Shown piece by piece: positions 46,148 through 55,217 of a stretch of 64,000 nt of DNA. Numbering within the stretch: the stretch's first letter is position 1; each line of letters begins with the position of its first letter. The stretch covers positions 806,001 to 870,000 of the forward strand of contig NZ_CP076458.1 of the NCBI RefSeq assembly GCF_018866245.1, written 5' to 3'. A program made the translations under genes and the position numbers. A model generated the notes under the pieces. The model was not told the DNA's origin. It saw only the letters and a program-made list of their open reading frames with translations, and did no database searches. The stretch comes from Novisyntrophococcus fermenticellae. GTDB lineage: Bacteria; Bacillota; Clostridia; Lachnospirales; Lachnospiraceae.

Positions 46148-47740
46148 TTAATGAATGTTGGCAGACAGAAGCTGCCGAATGTACACTTTGTCTGTTTTTA
46201 AATTTTCAGTAAGCGGCAAAGAATCCGAAATTATTATTTTTACAGGAATTTGATATTTTGCAAGTTTCTCTTTTAATAAGGCGCATATGGAATCCTGATT
46301 CAAGGTAGAGGAAGGATCCAGTGTAACCATGGCGGCAGGTATTTCACCGTAGAGGTCATTTTTAATTCCAACAACAGCGGCTTCTGTAATGCCGGGAATG
46401 GAATAGAGAGCATTCTCTACATCGAAGCTGCATATTTTTTCCCCTCCGCGATTAATCATATCTTTTTTTCGATCGACGATAAACAGATATCCGGCATCGT
46501 TAAAGTAACCGAGATCACCAGTGTCTAACCATCCATCTGAAAGGGCGGACGTCTTAAAATTATAATATTTAGAGAGCACGACATCCCCCTTTATCAGGAT
46601 GGATCCGATGCTGCCGGGTGGCAGTAGGTTCCCGGCAGCATTACAAATCTTAAAGCTGGTTCCCGGAATAGGATGTCCCGAGGAACCTATATAAGGACTT
46701 ATGGCCGCATCATCCGGAAAGATACAGGCTGGGGATGATGTTTCTGTCAATCCATACACCGTATGGAACTTCATAGCAGGCAGCCAGTCATGAAGAGCAT
46801 GAATTTTGCTGGCGGGCATATTGCTGCTTCCACAAGCGAGTGCTCTTAGAGAAGGAAGAGAAGGAAAATCTGCCTTGTGCTGCAGAAGCAGAGAAAAGAC
46901 AGTTGGAGAGGCATGGAGAAAAGTAATCTGAAAATGGCTGATATCTAATAAAATTCGATTCGCGTCAAAAAATTTATGAAGATGAATACAGCTCCCGGTA
47001 TGAATAAACAGACCAAGTAGTGCAATCAATCCGGTTACATGATAAATGGGAATCGGAATAATCGTACTGTCGTGTTCTGTAATTCCAAGAATTTTCTGAT
47101 AAGCATGAATCGCCGACATAATATTATGATTGGTCAGAAGTGCTCCTTTGCTTTTGGATGTTGTGCCGGAAGTGAACATAATAATAGCAGGATCATTTCC
47201 AGAAGGAACCGCTGCTATAGGATAAGTTCGCTGTTCGTACTCAGGCAAAGTATAGGCTCTTATGTAACTATTTGTTTTTATAATAAAGAAGGTAGTCATT
47301 TCAAAGTCCTGATGGAACCATTCATAGAAATCCTTGTCACAGATAATACCGTTTAAATCTGATTTCGCAATTAATGAAAAGATTTCTTCTTTCTTATATT
47401 TGGTAGGAAATGGAATGGCAACAGCCCGCAATTTGCTGATTGCGAAAAATGCAACACAAAACTCTATACTGTTATATAGAAGCAATGCAACATGAGAGCC
47501 AAATTTTACATGATAATGTTCAGATAATAACGCAGCAAAATTATCTGTCATTTCTAAAAATTTCTTGTAAGAGTATACGGACCCAAAATCATCAATAATA
47601 CAGGTACCTTCGGGATGTTTTTCTGTGCTCATGGCAAGAGAATCATACAAACTGTCAGAAACAGACTTCTTTAGATATGAAGAAGGCCAAAAGAAATCAC
47701 CATTTACAACCCATGATTTATCATCTGATTTATAATTCAT
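46148..47740 (-). CDS. AMP-forming acyl-CoA synthetase (ANL superfamily)
   Basis: A 530-residue ligase. The AMP-binding P-loop is MFTSGTTSKSKGALLT, then YGLTETSSP, the hinge GWLDTGDLGYFNDAGYLFIV and DRKKDMINRGGEKI. A C-terminal Lys is expected near TENLKTDKVYI. It activates a carboxylic acid with ATP and CoA. It is the first gene of the leftward operon and diverges from a CdaR-type regulator. Confidence 0.92.
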   Translation of the reverse strand: MNYKSDDKSWVVNGDFFWPSSYLKKSVSDSLYDSLAMSTEKHPEGTCIIDDFGSVYSYKKFLEMTDNFAALLSEHYHVKFGSHVALLLYNSIEFCVAFFAISKLRAVAIPFPTKYKKEEIFSLIAKSDLNGIICDKDFYEWFHQDFEMTTFFIIKTNSYIRAYTLPEYEQRTYPIAAVPSGNDPAIIMFTSGTTSKSKGALLTNHNIMSAIHAYQKILGITEHDSTIIPIPIYHVTGLIALLGLFIHTGSCIHLHKFFDANRILLDISHFQITFLHASPTVFSLLLQHKADFPSLPSLRALACGSSNMPASKIHALHDWLPAMKFHTVYGLTETSSPACIFPDDAAISPYIGSSGHPIPGTSFKICNAAGNLLPPGSIGSILIKGDVVLSKYYNFKTSALSDGWLDTGDLGYFNDAGYLFIVDRKKDMINRGGEKICSFDVENALYSIPGITEAAVVGIKNDLYGEIPAAMVTLDPSSTLNQDSICALLKEKLAKYQIPVKIIISDSLPLTENLKTDKVYIRQLLSANIH

Positions 47741-48011
47741 AGTAATCTCACTCCTATGTAAAACGTAATATGAAACAAAATAAATTTATGTATAGTAATA
47801 TAATATGATTGAATAGCGTAACTGTCAATGAATTACGTAACAAAAATCAATGATTAAAATTGTTACAAAGACAAATATGCGTCAAATTATATAAAAATAA
47901 TTCGAAAAATATCAAGAAATAATAAGATATGTTGAATAAACTGAAATTAAGAGTTATAATGATTACGTAAATAGGTAACGTAATATAACATAATATAATA
48001 TGTAAAAAACG
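47741..48011. promoter_or_regulatory. Divergent control region with repeated TTACGTAA-like boxes
   Basis: Two perfect palindromes TTACGTAA are at 47833-47840 and 47963-47970. Close variants are TAACGTAAT at 47976-47984, AACGTAAT at 47762-47769 and TAGCGTAAC at 47814-47822. Such clustering of an 8-base palindrome in 220 bases is unlikely by chance and suggests binding sites for the divergently encoded regulator, or a shared factor controlling both directions. Confidence 0.55.
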
Positions 48012-49148
48012 ATGGGGGATGAAATTTTGCTTATTCCTAAGAAACAGATGCAGAAAATTGCAGAAGAAGTGGGAGGTACGATTCATAAAGATGTCAATAT
48101 CATGGATGAGACCGGCTGTATTATTGCAAGCACAGACGCAAATCGTATTGGCATGTATCATATGGGGGCGGTTAAACTGCTGAATAATCAGCTTCCCGAG
48201 GTGGTTATTGAAAAAGAATATGAAGGCACAAGAAGTGGAATCAATCTTCCACTTACAATTGAAGGAAAAGTAATTGGTGTAGTTGGAATTACCGGGCCAG
48301 TGGATGAAGTTCGTATGCTTGGGGCAGTGATTCAGAAGATGACGGAGATTTTGATTCTTGACTGGTATAGAAGTAATCAGAAGAAGGCACTGGAAGATCT
48401 TAAACAAAGTTTTGCGGTAGAACTATTATTTGGCAATGATGAAAAACGTCTGGAATTTGGCTGGGAATTATTGGGGCTTGATATGAAGCTGACCAGAGAG
48501 GTTGCTGTGATAGATGTTGAAATTGCCGAGAAAAACGCACAGAATAAAGAAGAAGTTTTTGAAAATATTTTGAATAAAATCAAGAAACGGGTGGAGAAAA
48601 ACAGACAACAGATACTTATTTCTATGGGAATGAAAGCAATTTTGTTTTATCAGGCAGAGAGTGCCAAAAGCGTGAACAGTGAGGTAAATGAAATGAAATG
48701 CTATGTGGAATCATTATATCCATGCCATTTATATTGTGGTATTGGCAGCCCCGGAATCAGTAAGTATGATATTCAGAAATCATATAAAGAGGCAGATAAT
48801 GCCTGCAATTATGCCAAAACATCGAATGGAGAAGATATTAAAGTTTATAGCAGCCAGGATGTTGGGATGTTATTGAAAGATATTCGGCCTCAAAAAAGAA
48901 AAGAGTATACCGATGAGTTGTTTAAGCACTGCAATGAAGAACAGAAAAAAGAAATACTTGAATGTTTGAGATCTTATGTTCGTAATAATGGTTCTATTAC
49001 AAAGATAGCGGATGAAATGTATATTCATAAAAATACACTCCAATATCGGTTGAATAAAATTAAATCGGTGACAGGCTATGATCCACGAGTACTGCGGGAT
49101 GCAATTTCACTAATTCTTGGAATGTATCTCGATGAGATTAGGGATTAG
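48012..49148 (+). CDS. CdaR-family (sugar diacid recognition) transcriptional regulator
   Basis: A 378-residue regulator. Residues about 10-130 form a diacid_rec domain (MQKIAEEVGGTIHKDVNIMD then LPLTIEGKVIGVVGITGP). The middle is a GGDEF-like/PucR segment, and residues 310-370 form a PucR-type C-terminal HTH (RNNGSITKIADEMYIHKNTL, QYRLNKIKSVTGYDP). CdaR proteins sense glycerate or sugar diacids and activate their catabolism. The ATG at 48012 has no good ribosome site; a TTG at 48027 has GGGGG 8 bases before it and may be the true start. A glycerate kinase follows. Confidence 0.9.
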   Translation: MGDEILLIPKKQMQKIAEEVGGTIHKDVNIMDETGCIIASTDANRIGMYHMGAVKLLNNQLPEVVIEKEYEGTRSGINLPLTIEGKVIGVVGITGPVDEVRMLGAVIQKMTEILILDWYRSNQKKALEDLKQSFAVELLFGNDEKRLEFGWELLGLDMKLTREVAVIDVEIAEKNAQNKEEVFENILNKIKKRVEKNRQQILISMGMKAILFYQAESAKSVNSEVNEMKCYVESLYPCHLYCGIGSPGISKYDIQKSYKEADNACNYAKTSNGEDIKVYSSQDVGMLLKDIRPQKRKEYTDELFKHCNEEQKKEILECLRSYVRNNGSITKIADEMYIHKNTLQYRLNKIKSVTGYDPRVLRDAISLILGMYLDEIRD

Positions 49149-49172
49149 GACTCTTTGTTATAGATAACGATA

Positions 49173-49210
49173 TTTTACAAATCATCTTTGTTTTTCAGAA
49201 CCTTGTAAAA
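49173..49210 (+). terminator. Weak terminator after the regulator gene
   Basis: TTTTACAA pairs with TTGTAAAA across a 22-base loop. It lacks GC content, so it is weak, but it lies just after the regulator stop and before the promoter-like region (TTGCCA, 18 bases, CATAAA) of the following operon. Confidence 0.35.
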
Positions 49211-49335
49211 TAAAATCATGTTTCATATAATTGCCACATGAGATGTGCAGAATGCATAAAAAAATATTAAATATTAGAAAATCAATGTGCAATGTACAAG
49301 CATGAAAATACACACAAAGAATGGAGGAGAACAAT

Positions 49336-50490
49336 TTGAACATATTGATTGCAACAGATTCCTACAAAGGAAGCCTGGACAGCGAGGAAGTTGCAAAATA
49401 CATCAGGAAAGGTGCTGGTAAAGTTTTTCCGGATGCTAAATTTCAAATATTAGCTATTGCCGATGGAGGAGAGGGAACGGTTGACTCAATTCTTAGAAAG
49501 CAGAATGGACGATACGAGACAGTACAGGTACTAAAACCAAATGGAGGGAATGTACAGGCCAGATATGGGATTTTAAAAAACAAAACTGCTGTGTTGGAAA
49601 TGGCGGCGGCTTCTGGACTGCCACTGGTGGCTCTGCAAGACAAGGATGTTATGAAAGCTACCACATATGGAACTGGTCAGCTGATGAAAGCAGCTTTGGA
49701 TCAAGGATGCAGAAATCTTTACATTGGAATTGGAGGGTCAGCAACAAATGATGCCGGAGTAGGGATGGCACAGGCGCTTGGAGCATCCTTTCGAGATAGG
49801 GATGGAAAAGAAATTGGGTTTGGAGGAGGAGAACTGGAGAGAATTGCAGAGGTTGATCTTTCGGGGATGGATGAAAGACTAAAGACAACTAAGATAACCG
49901 TTATGTGTGATGTAACGAATCCCCTGTATGGACCTGAGGGGGCTGCTGGGATCTATGGCAGACAGAAGGGAGCAACCGATCAGCAAATCCTGCAATTAGA
50001 TGTTGGAATGAAACATCTGGCTGATTTGATGAGCGAACAGACGAAAGAGGATAATCGTTGGGAAAAAGGGGCCGGAGCGGCAGGGGGCCTTGGATGGGGC
50101 CTTGTAGTATTTACCGGAGCAAAGCTGCTAAGCGGAATAGAGGCGATCCTTGAATTGGTAGGATTTGAAGAAAAGTGCCAGTGGGCGGATTTGGTTATCA
50201 CGGGGGAAGGAAAGATCGATATGCAGTCAGTGTGTGGTAAGGTCATTCATGGAATTTCGGTTATAACTACAAAATATCAGAAGCCATTAATTGCTGTTGC
50301 CGGAAGTATCGATGATGATTCTTCACAGATATATGCGGCTGGGGTGGAAACGATGGAGGCCTGTGTAATGAGACCAATGACGATTGAAAATGCATTGGAA
50401 AAAACGAAGCAGTATTTACCCGATGCCGCAGAGCGGATTATGCGTGCGGTCCGGGTGGGAATACAAATGAAAGAAAAGGAGGCAATGTAA
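49336..50490 (+). CDS. Glycerate kinase (GlxK/GarK family)
   Basis: About 384 residues: NILIATDSYKGSLDSEEVAK at the N-terminus, AIADGGEGTVDSI, IGIGGSATNDAGVGMAQALG, VTNPLYGPEGAAGIYGRQKG and ITGEGKIDMQS. It phosphorylates D-glycerate to 2-phosphoglycerate. The in-frame ATG at 49321 itself contains the GGAGGAG ribosome site, so the real start is most likely TTG at 49336, 6 bases after it. It follows a CdaR-type regulator, as in known diacid loci, and leads into a Liv-type importer. Confidence 0.92.
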   Translation: MNILIATDSYKGSLDSEEVAKYIRKGAGKVFPDAKFQILAIADGGEGTVDSILRKQNGRYETVQVLKPNGGNVQARYGILKNKTAVLEMAAASGLPLVALQDKDVMKATTYGTGQLMKAALDQGCRNLYIGIGGSATNDAGVGMAQALGASFRDRDGKEIGFGGGELERIAEVDLSGMDERLKTTKITVMCDVTNPLYGPEGAAGIYGRQKGATDQQILQLDVGMKHLADLMSEQTKEDNRWEKGAGAAGGLGWGLVVFTGAKLLSGIEAILELVGFEEKCQWADLVITGEGKIDMQSVCGKVIHGISVITTKYQKPLIAVAGSIDDDSSQIYAAGVETMEACVMRPMTIENALEKTKQYLPDAAERIMRAVRVGIQMKEKEAM

Positions 50491-50491
50491 T

Positions 50492-51367
50492 ATGAGTGCT
50501 GGGGTTTTACTACAGGCTATTATTAACGGAATTATGATAGGCGGAATTTACGCACTGGTCGGAATGAGCCTGAATATGATTTTTGGAGTTATGAAAATAG
50601 TTAACTTTTGCCAGGGAGAATTGCTGATGGTCAGTATGTATGTGACTTATATGCTTTATTCATACTGCGGTCTGGATCCATTCATAGCAATCCCGCTGGT
50701 AGCGGTTATCATGTTTATCATTGGCGCCGTGATTCAGGTAAGCTTGATTACTAGATCTATTAAGGATGACGGTGACCAAAATGTGCTGTTCCTTACCTGC
50801 TGTCTTGGAATCTTCCTGAGTAATCTGGCTCTGCTTCTGTTTAAATCGGACTATAGAACCGTAAACAGTATGTTTGCAGATCAGATTGTGCAGGTCGCCG
50901 GAATGAATATCAGTGTTCCTAAATTGGTTGGATTTCTTATCCTCTGTGTCACAACAGCATTAATCTTCCTGATGCTGAAGAAGACAAAACTTGGAAAACA
51001 GATTCGTGCGACTTCGCAAAATCCAGTGGGTGCGCAGGTAACCGGAATAAAAATAAAAGCGGTTTACGCTTGCACTTATGGAATTGGGGCAGCTATTGCA
51101 GGTATAGCCGGTGCATGTCTTATGTCGTATTATTATGTATTCCCTGCAGTTGGAAATACTTATGGAACCCGTTCTTTTATTGTTGTCACAATGGGAGGAC
51201 TCGGAAGTACTATCGGTGCCTGCTTAGGTGGAATTGCGTTGGGGGTTATGGAGACAGTTGGTTCCTCAGTGGTAGGTTCTGCATTTAAAGACACGCTTGT
51301 ATTTCTTGCATTCATTCTGGTACTTGTCGTAAAAGAAAATTTAAATATCAGAAAGAAAAGGGGGTAA
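50492..51367 (+). CDS. livH: Liv-type ABC transporter permease (LivH-like)
   Basis: A 291-residue permease of the branched-chain amino acid type: ALVGMSLNMIFGVMKIVNFC near the N-terminus, LGKQIRATSQNPVGAQVTGI and the C-terminal GGLGSTIGACLGGIALGVME. It is separated by one base from the glycerate kinase gene. The family also carries urea, aromatic acids and other small carboxylates, so the substrate need not be an amino acid. Confidence 0.9.
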   Translation: MSAGVLLQAIINGIMIGGIYALVGMSLNMIFGVMKIVNFCQGELLMVSMYVTYMLYSYCGLDPFIAIPLVAVIMFIIGAVIQVSLITRSIKDDGDQNVLFLTCCLGIFLSNLALLLFKSDYRTVNSMFADQIVQVAGMNISVPKLVGFLILCVTTALIFLMLKKTKLGKQIRATSQNPVGAQVTGIKIKAVYACTYGIGAAIAGIAGACLMSYYYVFPAVGNTYGTRSFIVVTMGGLGSTIGACLGGIALGVMETVGSSVVGSAFKDTLVFLAFILVLVVKENLNIRKKRG

Positions 51368-51372
51368 AAGAC

Positions 51373-52383
51373 ATGAAACGGTTAAGTATTCGGCATATAT
51401 TGGCAGCCCTGGGAGTGCTGCTCTTGTCATTGGTGCCACTTGTGATTGATACACCCTACATACTTGGGATTTTTGTAACAACGTTTTATATTGGCTGCTG
51501 TACGCTTGCATGGAGTATACTTGGGGGACTTACAGGACAGATTTCTCTGGGGCATGCCGGTTTTATGGGACTGGGATCTTATATTTCCGCCATTTTACTG
51601 AATAACCTGGGTATGTCACCATGGATTAGTATGATCATATCCTTTGTAGTGGTAGGGTTGATAGCAGCAATTCTTCTTTCACCATGCTTTGTACTATCCG
51701 GTGCATACTTTACCCTAGTCACCATTGCTTTTACGGAAGCGTTTCGCAATCTCTTTATCAACTGGGAATACGCAGGAGGCGGCCAGGGAATCTTGATTCC
51801 ATTGAAGAAAAGTGGCATTGTGACAATGAGATGGGTTTCGAAAGTGCCTTATTATTATATTTCGCTCATTATGGTTATCCTTTTCTTTGCAATTCTGGTT
51901 TGGATTGATCGTTCAAAACTAGGTTATGCTCTGAAAACAATTCGTGAAGATGAGGATACAGCACATGCTGTTGGGATTAATTCTTTTAAATACAAATTCA
52001 TTGCCACTTTTATCAGCGCGGGAATGATTGCCGTCGTTGGTGTATTTTATGCAAACTATATTGGATATATTAATCCGGACCTTTTTAAGAATTCCAATAG
52101 CTTAAACTACCTAATGCCAGCTATCATCGGCGGAATTGGAAGTGTCGCGGGGCCACTCCTTGGGGCAGGAATCCTGACACCATTGTCTGAATGGCTGAAT
52201 TCTGCATTGTCAGCAATCAGTGGACTAAATCTGGTGGTCTATGCAGCAATTGTTATTGCAGTTATCCTATTCAGACCTAATGGTATTATGGGATGGTTTA
52301 ATCGAAGTAATCTCAAAAAGGCGATAAATAAAAAATTGGATGCGATAGATGAAAAGTTATTTAAACGCGGGAAGGAGGCATAA
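51373..52383 (+). CDS. livM: Liv-type ABC transporter permease (LivM-like)
   Basis: A 336-residue partner permease: SILGGLTGQISLGHAGFMGL, TIREDEDTAHAVGINSFKYK and GGIGSVAGPLLGAGILTPLS. It lies 5 bases after LivH and has a Lys-rich C-terminal tail (NLKKAINKKLDAIDEKLF) overlapping the region before the ATPase start. Confidence 0.9.
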   Translation: MKRLSIRHILAALGVLLLSLVPLVIDTPYILGIFVTTFYIGCCTLAWSILGGLTGQISLGHAGFMGLGSYISAILLNNLGMSPWISMIISFVVVGLIAAILLSPCFVLSGAYFTLVTIAFTEAFRNLFINWEYAGGGQGILIPLKKSGIVTMRWVSKVPYYYISLIMVILFFAILVWIDRSKLGYALKTIREDEDTAHAVGINSFKYKFIATFISAGMIAVVGVFYANYIGYINPDLFKNSNSLNYLMPAIIGGIGSVAGPLLGAGILTPLSEWLNSALSAISGLNLVVYAAIVIAVILFRPNGIMGWFNRSNLKKAINKKLDAIDEKLFKRGKEA

Positions 52384-52384
52384 C

Positions 52385-53116
52385 ATGGGAAATATTCTGG
52401 AGATTGAACACCTTACAAAAAACTTCCGTGGGTTGAAGGCTGTGAACGATGTTAGTTTTACTGTTGAAGAGGGAAGCATCACAGGTATGATTGGAAGTAA
52501 TGGAGCCGGAAAGACAACCGTATTTAACATGGTAAGCGGAGTACTTCTCCCTTCAGATGGAAAAACAATCTATAAAGGAAAAGATATTACAGGTACAAAA
52601 CCCGACAGATATTCAGCCATGGGAATTGCCAGGACTTTTCAGATTATGAAACCATTGAGGAATATGACAGTGTTAGATAATGTTGTTTCGGGTGCAATGT
52701 TTGGGAGAAAGGAACTGAAAAATGCGAAGGCTGCCAGGGACTATGCAGCAGAAATTCTGGAGTTTACCGGAATGTATGAGAAAAAAGATTTGTATCCAAT
52801 GGATATGGGAACACCATTTAAAAAGCGTCTTGAGGTGGCGAGAGCACTGGCGACTGATCCTGACCTGCTTTTGTTAGACGAAGTTATGGCCGGTTTAAAT
52901 CCAACAGAAACGGATGAGGCGGTGGAACTTTTTAGAAAAATTAATGCACAGGGGACTACGATTCTTCTGATTGAGCATGTTATGAGAGCAGTTACCAGCC
53001 TTTGCTCAAAAGTTATTGTAATGCATCATGGAGAAAAGATTACAGAAGGGTCACCTGAGCAGGTAATGAATGATCCGTATGTCATTGAGATTTATCTTGG
53101 CAAGGAGGAAGGCTGA
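52385..53116 (+). CDS. livG: Liv-type ABC transporter ATPase (LivG-like)
   Basis: A 243-residue ATPase from the ATG at 52385, which has AAGGAGG upstream; the longer upstream frame overlaps LivM. Walker A is GSNGAGKTTV, the Q-loop region TFQIMKPLRNMTV, Walker B LLLLDEVMAGLNPTE. The usual LSGGQ signature is replaced by MGTPFKKRLEVARAL, a divergence seen in part of the LivG family. It pairs with LivF as a heterodimer. Confidence 0.9.
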   Translation: MGNILEIEHLTKNFRGLKAVNDVSFTVEEGSITGMIGSNGAGKTTVFNMVSGVLLPSDGKTIYKGKDITGTKPDRYSAMGIARTFQIMKPLRNMTVLDNVVSGAMFGRKELKNAKAARDYAAEILEFTGMYEKKDLYPMDMGTPFKKRLEVARALATDPDLLLLDEVMAGLNPTETDEAVELFRKINAQGTTILLIEHVMRAVTSLCSKVIVMHHGEKITEGSPEQVMNDPYVIEIYLGKEEG

Positions 53117-53117
53117 T

Positions 53118-53837
53118 ATGGCAGAAAAATATTTTCAGGTAGACAAGATAAATGTAAAGTATGGCGATATTCAGGTTTTATGGGATGTAAGATTTGAGGC
53201 AGATCAAGGCGAAATTATTGCGCTGGTTGGAAGCAATGGAGCTGGAAAAAGTACATCAGTAAAAGCGGCCAGTGGTCTGATTAAAGTGCACGACGGTCAT
53301 ATTAGGTTTGATGGTAAAGACCTTACCGGTGGAAATTGCAGGAAATTTATTGATCATGGAGTTATTCTCTGCCCGGAAGGACGTCAGTTATTTCCGAATA
53401 TGACAGTGTATGAGAATCTTGAGATGGGAGCTTGCAGTAAAGAGGCAGAGAGCAGAAAAAAGGAGACCATTGAGAAAATCTACAACTGGTTTCCAAAGCT
53501 AAAAGAACGGAGCGGCCAGATGGCAGGGACACTGTCCGGAGGAGAACAGCAGATGGTTGCTTTTTCAAGAGGTATGATGGGACTTCCGAAACTGTTTATG
53601 ATGGATGAACCTTCTTTGGGACTTGCGCCTACGATTGTAGACGATATCTTCCGCATCGCCAAGAAAGTGGCTATAGAAGAGGGTCTGACAATTGTTCTTG
53701 TAGAACAGGATGTTCGTAAGGCATTGAAACTGGCAGACCGTGGTTACGTACTGGAAAACGGTGTAATTAATATTTCGGGTACGGCACAGGAACTGATGAC
53801 AAATGAGGAAGTAAAGAAGGCATATCTCGGATTCTGA
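53118..53837 (+). CDS. livF: Liv-type ABC transporter ATPase (LivF-like)
   Basis: A 239-residue ATPase from ATG 53118 (GGAGG upstream, one base after the LivG stop). Walker A GSNGAGKSTS, canonical signature LSGGEQQMVAFSRGM, Walker B LFMMDEPSLGLAP, and switch region VLVEQDVRKAL. It completes the transporter motor. Confidence 0.92.
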   Translation: MAEKYFQVDKINVKYGDIQVLWDVRFEADQGEIIALVGSNGAGKSTSVKAASGLIKVHDGHIRFDGKDLTGGNCRKFIDHGVILCPEGRQLFPNMTVYENLEMGACSKEAESRKKETIEKIYNWFPKLKERSGQMAGTLSGGEQQMVAFSRGMMGLPKLFMMDEPSLGLAPTIVDDIFRIAKKVAIEEGLTIVLVEQDVRKALKLADRGYVLENGVINISGTAQELMTNEEVKKAYLGF

Positions 53838-53885
53838 TCACAGTATATCACCGAAATGGTTCGGTATAAAAAGGAGGATTTTGAT

Positions 53886-55196
53886 ATGAAGAAAAATGTA
53901 ATGGCAATACTACTGTCGGTATGTATGGCAGGGGGTCTCTTTGCAGGCTGCGGCAGTGGAAACAGCAGCGGTGATGAAAACAAATCACAAAGTACAGTAG
54001 CAGGTGCTGATAAAAGTACCGGAGATGACATTGTTGTGGGTGCCATATATCCGATGACGGGAGATCTTGCAGACTCAGGAAAGACTATGCAGCAGGGTAT
54101 AGATATGGCGGTTGAGGAAATCAATGAAGCGGGCGGAGTAAACGGACACCAGATAAAAGTGATCTATGGAGATTCCCAGGGAGATTCTGCAACAGGCATG
54201 TCAGAGGCAGAACGTTTGATTACGCAGGAAAAAGTGAACATGCTGATGGGGTGCTACCAGTCAGGTGTAACTGTTACCGTTGCTCAGATTGCTGAGCAGT
54301 ATCAAGTTCCGCTGATTACTGCAAATGCCACATCAGATGCATTGACTTCCAATGGATATGAATATTTCTTCCGTCTTGCACCTACGAATATGATGTTTGT
54401 GCGTGATATGATTCAGTACATTGTGGATGAAAGTGAAAAGAATGCGGATTTTGCGGGTAAATCAATTACAGTATTTGCAGATAATTCCGAAGTTGGCCAG
54501 CAGACCTGCAAGTGGGCAAAATACTGGGCTGAAGAGAACAGCATCGAATACAAGGGTGAGATTACATATACTTCTGGTGCGGCGGATCTTTCTTCGGAGG
54601 TTCTGGAACTGAAATCTATGAATCCGGATGTAGTTGTGGCAGACTGCTATGTATCCGATGCAATTCTGTTTACAAAGACTTTAAAAGAGCAGGGATATGA
54701 GCCCCCGATGATTATCTGTAAAGGAAATGGATTTACAGAAAGTGCTTATATGGAATCGGTAGGGGCGCAGGCAAACGGTGTTGTAGTAGCAACTGAATTT
54801 GTAGTTGGAACTAAAGGAGAGGATATTTGTGCAAAATATAAAGAGAAATATGGTGAAGATTTCAATGGACATTCTGCAGAAGCTTATACTACTGCATGGG
54901 TTTGGATTGATGCATTTAAAGCAATTACAGATAACGGGGATGAGGTAACCGCAGAAAATATTCAGAAAGAACTGACGGACATCGAAATCTCAGACAGCTT
55001 TTCAAATGAAAATGAGATCATCCTGCCTTATGATAAGATTTCTTTCGATGAAAGTGAATTTGACGGAACACCTTACCTGAACCAGAACCTGAATGCAACT
55101 CTTACGGTAACACAGATTAAAGATGGAGCTTATATCCCAATCTGGCCATATGATATTGCACAGTCAGAACTTCAGTATCCTGCAAGCTATAAATAA
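53886..55196 (+). CDS. Liv-type ABC transporter substrate-binding lipoprotein (LivK-like)
   Basis: A 436-residue Peripla_BP_6 protein from ATG 53886 (AAGGAGG upstream). Signal peptide with lipobox LFAGCGS, then VVGAIYPMTGDLADSGKTMQ and the two binding lobes. It is the ligand-binding component for the permeases encoded just upstream. The ligand is not identifiable; the glycerate kinase and CdaR regulator hint at a hydroxy or dicarboxylic acid. Confidence 0.92.
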   Translation: MKKNVMAILLSVCMAGGLFAGCGSGNSSGDENKSQSTVAGADKSTGDDIVVGAIYPMTGDLADSGKTMQQGIDMAVEEINEAGGVNGHQIKVIYGDSQGDSATGMSEAERLITQEKVNMLMGCYQSGVTVTVAQIAEQYQVPLITANATSDALTSNGYEYFFRLAPTNMMFVRDMIQYIVDESEKNADFAGKSITVFADNSEVGQQTCKWAKYWAEENSIEYKGEITYTSGAADLSSEVLELKSMNPDVVVADCYVSDAILFTKTLKEQGYEPPMIICKGNGFTESAYMESVGAQANGVVVATEFVVGTKGEDICAKYKEKYGEDFNGHSAEAYTTAWVWIDAFKAITDNGDEVTAENIQKELTDIEISDSFSNENEIILPYDKISFDESEFDGTPYLNQNLNATLTVTQIKDGAYIPIWPYDIAQSELQYPASYK

Positions 55197-55217
55197 AGAT
55201 AAGGAAAGTGAACGAAT

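Noticed and set aside
47847..48407. Leftward open frame of 186 codons over the control region and CdaR-type gene
   Set aside because: Phe/Asn/His-rich antisense translation crossing a control region; no start signal or homology.
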